This document shows, piece after piece, positions 42,464 through 46,849 of a stretch of DNA of 46,849 bases. Numbering within the stretch: the first letter of the stretch is position 1; each line of letters starts with the position of its first letter. The notes under the pieces were generated by a model. The model saw nothing but the letters and a program-made list of their open reading frames with translations. It did not search any database and had not been told where the DNA came from. The DNA is from Zemynaea arenosa (GTDB taxonomy: Bacteria > Pseudomonadota > Gammaproteobacteria > Burkholderiales > Burkholderiaceae_D), in contig NZ_SPVF01000180.1 of NCBI RefSeq assembly GCF_004614185.1, positions 1 through 46,849 of the forward strand. Direction: 5' to 3'. The position numbers and the translations under genes are program-made.

Positions 42464-42508
42464 ATTATAAAGCTTTTTCAGGCCGGGGTCCCCTAGATGG
42501 GGCCGGCC
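42464..42508 (-). promoter_or_regulatory. fmdB -10 element and upstream hairpin sequence
   Basis: A perfect TATAAT on the minus strand (42464–42469) lies 33 bp before the fmdB start. Its -35 position is not consensus. Behind it, 42481–42508 can fold (GGCCGG/CCGGCC with CCCC/GGGG inside), which may bind a regulator or insulate the divergent small gene. Confidence 0.45.
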
Positions 42509-42564
42509 CGCCGGACTTTAAATAGACCTTGACAAACCGGGAGTTCGAGTCGGAAACATTTTTA

Positions 42565-42617
42565 CAACACATAATTCTCTGAAAAAACTTGTGTTGCATT
42601 AAGAGTAAGGATAAGAT
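42565..42617 (+). promoter_or_regulatory. Promoter of the 53-residue gene with inverted repeat
   Basis: TTGTGT (42589–42594), a 17-bp spacer and TAAGAT (42612–42617) form a good plus-strand promoter. The -35 lies in the right arm of CAACACA (42565–42571) / TGTGTTG (42590–42596), an inverted repeat that could be an operator. The region is clearly AT-richer than its neighbours. Confidence 0.55.
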
Positions 42618-42680
42618 ACTTGAACTAGAACAAACTCTTGTAGTCGGAAATCAGTAGTAAATAATCAAGAGGGAAGAAAG

Positions 42681-42842
42681 ATGACAAAGCTGCTTTTTAT
42701 CGCAATGCTCACCGCAGGCGCTGTCGGCGACTTCACCGCCACCAGCTACAACATCAATCCGCTTCCGGAATCCGTGTCGTGCGCGCTGCTGGCCGCTGCC
42801 ATCAGCATGATCGGCTACTTCTTCCGCAACAAGCGTAGCTAA
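42681..42842 (+). CDS. 53-residue small protein with PEP-CTERM-like tail
   Basis: A short gene with its own promoter, a purine-rich ribosome site (GAGGGAAG) 6–8 bp before the ATG, and a terminator. The product starts with a short hydrophobic stretch (MTKLLFIAMLTAGAVG). It ends with INPLPES, a hydrophobic span (VSCALLAAAISMIGYFF) and basic RNKRS. The Pro-Glu motif, membrane span and basic end resemble a PEP-CTERM sorting tail, though the motif is not canonical. Alternatively it is a small bitopic membrane protein. I do not recognise a family. It is the only plus-strand gene in the right-hand housekeeping block. Confidence 0.7.
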   Translation: MTKLLFIAMLTAGAVGDFTATSYNINPLPESVSCALLAAAISMIGYFFRNKRS

Positions 42843-42860
42843 GAACACATCCCGTCCCTG

Positions 42861-42886
42861 AAAAGCCCGCAGCAGCGGGCTTTTTT
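42861..42886. terminator. Bidirectional rho-independent terminator
   Basis: AAAAGCCCGC-AGCA-GCGGGCTTTTTT forms a 10-bp stem with a T-run on the plus strand and A-run on the other side. It lies between the stops of the 53-residue gene and the convergent EthD gene and can serve both. Confidence 0.88.
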
Positions 42887-43206
42887 CATTTGGGACCGGA
42901 GCATTGTTTTCCGAGCAGGATGGTCGGTTCGATGTCGGTGAAGTTGGCGAGATCGGCCCGCAGCGCTCCCCGATCCGGCGCGCTCAAGGCGGCGTTCAGC
43001 GCGCCGAGGGAGGCGAATTCGAAGTGGGCGATCATCACGAAAGGCGGCGCGGCGCCGCCCATCGGTACACCTTCAATAAGGGTCACCCGGGCGGGGTGGA
43101 AGATCCTCTGCACCAGCGGGATGTGGGTCTCCCGGTAGTAGTGCGTATCGAAGCGCGCACCCTCGCGGTTCGGGTAGATCACGTTGAAACTCATGGTCGC
43201 TTCCAC
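42886..43206 (-). CDS. EthD-family protein
   Basis: A 106-residue protein of the EthD dimeric α/β-barrel family: MSFNVIYPNREGARFDTHYY, ETHIPLVQ, and MIAHFEFASLGALNAALSAP. I prefer a GTG start at 43206 because a perfect AGGAGG (43212–43217) lies 5 nt upstream; the ATG four codons later (43194) has no such site. EthD proteins accompany oxidoreductases or act on quinone-like compounds, with few proven roles. It is 26 bp after the methyltransferase gene on the same strand. Confidence 0.85.
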   Translation of the reverse strand: MEATMSFNVIYPNREGARFDTHYYRETHIPLVQRIFHPARVTLIEGVPMGGAAPPFVMIAHFEFASLGALNAALSAPDRGALRADLANFTDIEPTILLGKQCSGPK

Positions 43207-43232
43207 GGCGGCCTCCTGGTCGGGTGTGAGGC

Positions 43233-43835
43233 TCACCTGCGTTGCCAGACCTGCCAGCGTTCCTTGCCCACAAAGACGGGAATGGAATCGGTGACTTCGA
43301 GGTCTTCGAGGCGCGTGAAATAGGGGGACAGGAGCGCGTCGAGCTGCTCGGGGAGGATGCCGAAAGGTGGGCCCTTGGGACTGGGGTCGAAGTAGAAGAA
43401 GCCGCCCAGGAGCGCGCCCGGCTTGAGCAGCGCGGCCCAGCGGGCCGCCACCTGCTCGCGCATCGACGGCGGCAGCGCACACAAAAAGGCGCGCTCGTAG
43501 ATGAAGTCCAGCTCCGCGCCCGGTTGCGGCGTCCACTTGAAAAAGTCAGCCTGCTCGATGCGCCCGGCCCACAGCCCTGCCCCTTGCTTCGCCAGCGCCA
43601 CCGCTTCCGGCGCGAAGTCGATCGCGGTCACCGGCCAGCCGGACTCGGACAAATGCACCAGTTCATACGCGGTGCCACAGCCGGGGATCAGGGTCGCGAG
43701 CGGCCGGTCGTTGCGGGCCACGAAGGTGTGCAGCGCCTGCGGCACGCCGCCCCGGTCCCAGGGCGTGAAACGGCGCGCAAAGCGTTCATCCCAGAACGCG
43801 GGCGAGAGCGGGTCGCGGGTCGCGAAGTCGGCCAT
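43233..43835 (-). CDS. TPMT-like SAM-dependent methyltransferase
   Basis: A 200-residue class I methyltransferase of the thiopurine S-methyltransferase-like family. The N-terminus AFWDERFARRFTPWDRGGVP is the family signature. Motif I is LIPGCGTAYE, followed by the acidic ribose-binding residue in VTAIDFAPEAV, and FIYERAFLCALPP matches the family's catalytic loop region. It probably methylates a small thiol, selenium/tellurium or halide substrate. It lies 19 bp after ubiB and before the EthD gene, which suggests one transcript. Confidence 0.88.
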   Translation of the reverse strand: MADFATRDPLSPAFWDERFARRFTPWDRGGVPQALHTFVARNDRPLATLIPGCGTAYELVHLSESGWPVTAIDFAPEAVALAKQGAGLWAGRIEQADFFKWTPQPGAELDFIYERAFLCALPPSMREQVAARWAALLKPGALLGGFFYFDPSPKGPPFGILPEQLDALLSPYFTRLEDLEVTDSIPVFVGKERWQVWQRR

Positions 43836-43854
43836 CGAGTCGCTCCGATGCAGG

Positions 43855-45408
43855 TCAGATCAGCTTCAGGTAGTGCAGCAGGTAGGCGCCTCCCGCCCCC
43901 GCACCGGCGATCATCATCACCATCAGCAGGCGGTTCATGCGCTGCTGCTCCAAAATCAGGAGGCGCAGCAGGGCGCTGTCCGCGCGCTCCAGCTCCACGG
44001 CCTGGCATAGGGCCTGGTGCACGAGGCGCGGGATCACGGGCATGATGTGGGCGAAGCGCGGCGCTTCTTCCTTCAGCTTTTCCAGCAGGCCGGGGATGCC
44101 GATCTGCTCGGACATCCAGCGTTCCAGGTAAGGCTTGGCGGTCTTCCACAGGTCGAGATTGGGGTCGAGCTGGCGTCCCAGGCCTTCGATATTCAGAAGG
44201 GTCTTCTGCAGCAGCACCAGCTGCGGCTGGACCTCCACGTTGAAGCGGCGCGAGGTCTGGAACAGCCGCAGGAGCACCTGGCCGAACGAGATGTCCTTCA
44301 GCGGCCGGTCGAAAATCGGCTCGCAGCAGGCGCGCACCGCGGACTCCAGTTCGTCGACGCGGGTGTCCTTGGGCGCCCAGCCCGATTCGATGTGCGCTTG
44401 TGCCACCCGCTTGTAGTCGCGCCGGAAGAAGGCCAGGAAGTTCTGCGACAGGTAGTCCTTGTCGAAGTCATTGAGGGTGCCGACGATGCCGAAATCCAGC
44501 GCGATGTAGCGTCCGAAGGTCTCCGGCTTCACCGACACCAGGATGTTCCCGGGGTGCATATCGGCGTGGAAGAAGCCGTCGCGGAACACCTGGGTGAAGA
44601 AGATCTCGACGCCATCGCGCGACAGCTTGGCCAGGTCCACGCCCTCGGCGATCAGGCGCTCGGTCTGCGACACCGGAATGCCGTGCATGCGCTCCATGGT
44701 GATCACGCTTGGCGAGCAGTAGTCCCAGTACATCTCCGGCACCAGCAGCAGGCTGGAATTGGCGAAGTTGCGGCGCAGCTGGCTGGCGTTGGCCGCCTCG
44801 CGCATCAGGTCCAGCTCATCGTGCAGGTACTTGTCGAATTCGGCGATCACCTCCTTCGGCTTGAGGCGCTTGGACTCGGACCACACGCGCGTGAGCAGGT
44901 CGGCGGCCGTGTGCATCAAGGCCACGTCCTCGTCGATGAACTGTTTCATGCCCGGCCGCAGGACCTTCACCGCGACTTCGCGGCCGTCCTTCAGGGTCGC
45001 GAAGTGGACCTGGGCGATGGAGGCCGAGGCCACCGGCTCGCGCTCGAAGCTCGCGAACAGCAGGTCGGGGTGCGCGCCCAGGGAGCGCGTGATCTGCGCG
45101 ATCGCCAGCTCGGAGGAGAACGGCGGCACGCGGTCCTGCAGCAGCGCCAGTTCGTCGACGATGTCGGGCGGGATCAGGTCGCGCCGGGTGGACAGCACCT
45201 GCCCGAACTTGACGAAGATCGGCCCCAGCTCCTCGAGCGCCATGCGCAGGCGCGTGCCGCGCGGGGCGGAGATGTCGCGCCACCAGAACAGGCGGTCGAA
45301 CAGTTTGCTGGTGCGGGGGACGGGAAGTCCAGAGAGTGCGATTTCGTCGAGACCGTACTTGATCGCGACGCGCAGGATCTTCAGGAGGCGCAGGAATTTC
45401 CGAATCAT
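43855..45408 (-). CDS. ubiB: Ubiquinone biosynthesis protein kinase-like UbiB
   Basis: A 517-residue atypical kinase/ATPase needed for ubiquinone synthesis. The family KxGQ motif is KFGQ (67–70), the Ala-rich loop is [10 protein letters not shown], the metal-binding LDFG reads [10 protein letters not shown], and [17 protein letters not shown] is typical. Two hydrophobic helices at the C-terminus ([20 protein letters not shown]) anchor it to the membrane. Its start overlaps the ubiJ stop by 4 bp (ATGA), so the two are coupled. In E. coli ubiE–ubiJ–ubiB form one operon. Confidence 0.95.
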   Translation of the reverse strand: MIRKFLRLLKILRVAIKYGLDEIALSGLPVPRTSKLFDRLFWWRDISAPRGTRLRMALEELGPIFVKFGQVLSTRRDLIPPDIVDELALLQDRVPPFSSELAIAQITRSLGAHPDLLFASFEREPVASASIAQVHFATLKDGREVAVKVLRPGMKQFIDEDVALMHTAADLLTRVWSESKRLKPKEVIAEFDKYLHDELDLMREAANASQLRRNFANSSLLLVPEMYWDYCSPSVITMERMHGIPVSQTERLIAEGVDLAKLSRDGVEIFFTQVFRDGFFHADMHPGNILVSVKPETFGRYIALDFGIVGTLNDFDKDYLSQNFLAFFRRDYKRVAQAHIESGWAPKDTRVDELESAVRACCEPIFDRPLKDISFGQVLLRLFQTSRRFNVEVQPQLVLLQKTLLNIEGLGRQLDPNLDLWKTAKPYLERWMSEQIGIPGLLEKLKEEAPRFAHIMPVIPRLVHQALCQAVELERADSALLRLLILEQQRMNRLLMVMMIAGAGAGGAYLLHYLKLI

Positions 45409-46073
45409 TCAAGGTCCAGGGTGTGTTGGCTGGCGGGAGTGACCGGCTCCGGCCGTGCAGCGCGGGCGCGCTGCGCCAGCTGCTGTTCGATGCGGGCGAT
45501 GCGCTTGGCGGTGCGTTCGACGTCGTCGCGCAGGCGGACCACGTCGGCGCCAAAGTCCTCGATGGCGGCGTGCTTCATGAGCAGCGGCTGCTCCTCGGTG
45601 AGGAATTCGGCGACGTTCTCGGCGAACTTGCGGTTGATGATGCGGGCCGTGTCCACAGCGGCGCGGGCGCCGCCGGCCAGGCGGGTCGCAGCCATCGGGC
45701 CGACCAGTTTTTCCAGGTCGGCCTCAGCCTCCCAGCGCAGGCCCTTGGACAGCTGCGAAATCGTGTTGGCGAATTCCGCGTCGCCCTCGATCTGCACGTA
45801 CGAGAACGCGCGGTCGCGGTTCTGCAGGATCAGCGGCAGGTCGGACAGCTTGACGCGGATGGTGACGTTGGCCGGGCCTTCGCCGTTCGAGCTCTCGATC
45901 ATGCCGTCGCGCGCGGCGCGCAGGCGCAGGGCGAAGCTGCCCACGTCAATCACGGCCTCCTTGCCCGCGTGGCGGGCCAGCGCATCGCGCGCCCACGCCT
46001 CCTGGGCCAGCAAGTGATTGATGGTGGCGGCGACCGGCGCGGTCAAGGCATTCAACGGGGGAGAGGCTGGCAT
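45405..46073 (-). CDS. ubiJ: Ubiquinone biosynthesis accessory factor UbiJ (SCP2 domain)
   Basis: A 222-residue protein with an SCP2 lipid-binding domain (about residues 5–115: [40 protein letters not shown]). A C-terminal coiled coil follows ([20 protein letters not shown]). UbiJ holds the hydrophobic ubiquinone precursors in the soluble Ubi complex. The ATG at 46073 is preferred; a TTG at 46088 would lie inside the terminator T-run of the upstream gene. It overlaps ubiB by 4 bp. Confidence 0.92.
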   Translation of the reverse strand: MPASPPLNALTAPVAATINHLLAQEAWARDALARHAGKEAVIDVGSFALRLRAARDGMIESSNGEGPANVTIRVKLSDLPLILQNRDRAFSYVQIEGDAEFANTISQLSKGLRWEAEADLEKLVGPMAATRLAGGARAAVDTARIINRKFAENVAEFLTEEQPLLMKHAAIEDFGADVVRLRDDVERTAKRIARIEQQLAQRARAARPEPVTPASQHTLDLE

Positions 46074-46086
46074 GGACTCATTCGGC

Positions 46087-46118
46087 AAAAAAAAACCGCC
46101 CGGCTCGTACGCGGGCGG
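46087..46118 (-). terminator. Rho-independent terminator after the Tim44-like gene
   Basis: On the minus strand a CCGCCCG / CGGGCGG stem is followed by nine T residues (46087–46095). It lies between the Tim44-like gene and ubiJ, so ubiJ–ubiB need their own promoter or read-through. Confidence 0.85.
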
Positions 46119-46139
46119 CTTGATCTTACCAGACTGGCA

Positions 46140-46849
46140 TCACGATAGCTGCTGGATTCCTGCGAGAACCCAGCCACCGGTGCCGGACTTGGGTTTCACC
46201 ATGTTCCAGACCTCGGCGAAAGGTTCTGGCTGGGCGGTCGGCGCGGACTTGATCATGCCGTTGAAACGCACGCTCGCCATATACTCCCCACCAGTATCCT
46301 CGATGCCCAGCAGTTCGGCGTCGATCGAGACCACGTCGGTGAAGTCAGGCGACTGGCGCTCGGTGATCTGCATGCGCAGCTCGGCGAAGACTTCAGGTGC
46401 GGTGAACTCGTGCAGGTCGGAGACGTCGCCCTTGTCCCAGGCGGCCTGCATGCGGATGAAGGTGGACTTGGCCTGGCGCAGGAAGGCGTCCTTGTCGAAG
46501 TCGGCGGGCAGGCCCCAGGTCGGTTCATCGGCCGGCTTACCGAGATTGATGGTGCCGCCGGGCTGCTGCACCGGCTCGAAAGCGCTGCGCTGCTGGTTCA
46601 GGCCGGAGCCGATGTCGGGCGTGGTGCTGCCGCCGTAGGCCGGCTGGGGCGCGCGGTTGAAGTTGGAGAAGCTCTGGTTGGCCGGGGTGTCCTTGCGGCG
46701 GAACATGCGGATGATGAAGGTGACCGCGAAGAACAGCAGCGCCAGCATCAGGACGGTGCCGAGCATGGAGCCGAGGGCGCTGGACAGGCCGAAGTGCGAG
46801 AACAGCGCGCCCAGGCCAAGGCCCAGCAGCGCGCCGCCCAGGATGCCGC
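46140..46849 (-). CDS. Tim44-like domain protein (5' end outside window)
   Basis: The frame stays open to the right edge. The visible part has a glycine-rich hydrophobic stretch (GILGGALLGLGLGALFSHFG) and a membrane span (LMLALLFFAVTFIIRMF). A low-complexity Pro/Ser/Gln linker follows. The Tim44-like lipid-binding domain is C-terminal (about the last 125 residues: FLRQAKSTFIRMQAAWDKGD, LHEFTAPEVFAELRMQITER). Bacterial Tim44-like proteins are membrane-linked with unclear roles. The gene is commonly next to ubiquinone genes in betaproteobacteria. An ATG at 46766 exists, but the upstream Gly-rich part belongs to the family, so the real start lies outside. Confidence 0.9.
   Translation of the reverse strand, partial: GILGGALLGLGLGALFSHFGLSSALGSMLGTVLMLALLFFAVTFIIRMFRRKDTPANQSFSNFNRAPQPAYGGSTTPDIGSGLNQQRSAFEPVQQPGGTINLGKPADEPTWGLPADFDKDAFLRQAKSTFIRMQAAWDKGDVSDLHEFTAPEVFAELRMQITERQSPDFTDVVSIDAELLGIEDTGGEYMASVRFNGMIKSAPTAQPEPFAEVWNMVKPKSGTGGWVLAGIQQLS

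Noticed and set aside
35858..46849. Right-hand block as a mobile or defence island
   Set aside because: Gene order is ordinary betaproteobacterial housekeeping, with no integrase, tRNA or transposase; only the small plus-strand gene is out of place.

Overview
The window looks like chromosomal DNA of a high-GC betaproteobacterium, most likely an Oxalobacteraceae member close to Massilia/Telluria. This rests on the ubiJ–ubiB and fmdB–DUF502–aspS–nudB order, the ybhP/clsB-type pair, a Caulobacter/Xanthomonas-type TonB receptor and dense two-component and c-di-GMP signalling. The genus is an inference from gene content. I saw no rRNA, tRNA, CRISPR array, transposase or phage gene.

Left part (1–12.7 kb): a soluble histidine kinase and a CheY–TPR response regulator (cut by the window edge); a tag–mnmC pair in which MnmC has lost the SAM-binding half of its methyltransferase domain; a LysR regulator divergent from a secreted lipocalin-like protein; a MocR regulator divergent from an osmC–paiB pair over a repeat-rich operator; a large TPR–GAF–GGDEF diguanylate cyclase; and an exported DUF4142 protein.

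Accessory cassette (about 12.84–18.88 kb, all plus strand): a three-fold 11-bp direct repeat; a protein joining a bulb-lectin (mannose-type) domain to an aerolysin-like pore-forming domain, without a signal peptide; a 59-residue cysteine-containing small protein; a 1100-residue HTH / dead-cyclase-like / STAND ATPase / TPR protein with a palindromic and possibly leaderless promoter; and a divergent DRE-TIM metallolyase. This is the best candidate for an undescribed system: a sensor or regulator ATPase next to a membrane-damaging effector, with an unexplained enzyme. The linkage is seen; the functional connection is inferred.

Middle part (18.9–28.4 kb): an α/β hydrolase with an MmyB-type regulator; a large TonB-dependent receptor with repeats and a leader hairpin upstream; a transglutaminase-like protease; and a divergent, Fur-box-controlled pair, a siderophore-type TonB receptor and a PepSY membrane protein.

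Right part (28.4–46.8 kb): a TetR-headed fatty-acid β-oxidation operon (acyl-CoA dehydrogenase, FadN-type bifunctional enzyme, thiolase, crotonase with an isomerase-like active site) with hairpins between genes; a 350-bp gap with a tandem 30-bp repeat; and a long minus-strand housekeeping block: Tim44-like, ubiJ, ubiB, methyltransferase, EthD, fmdB, DUF502, aspS, nudB, periplasmic binding protein, phosphodiesterase, clsB, hslR. One plus-strand 53-residue gene with its own promoter and terminator interrupts this block at 42.7 kb.
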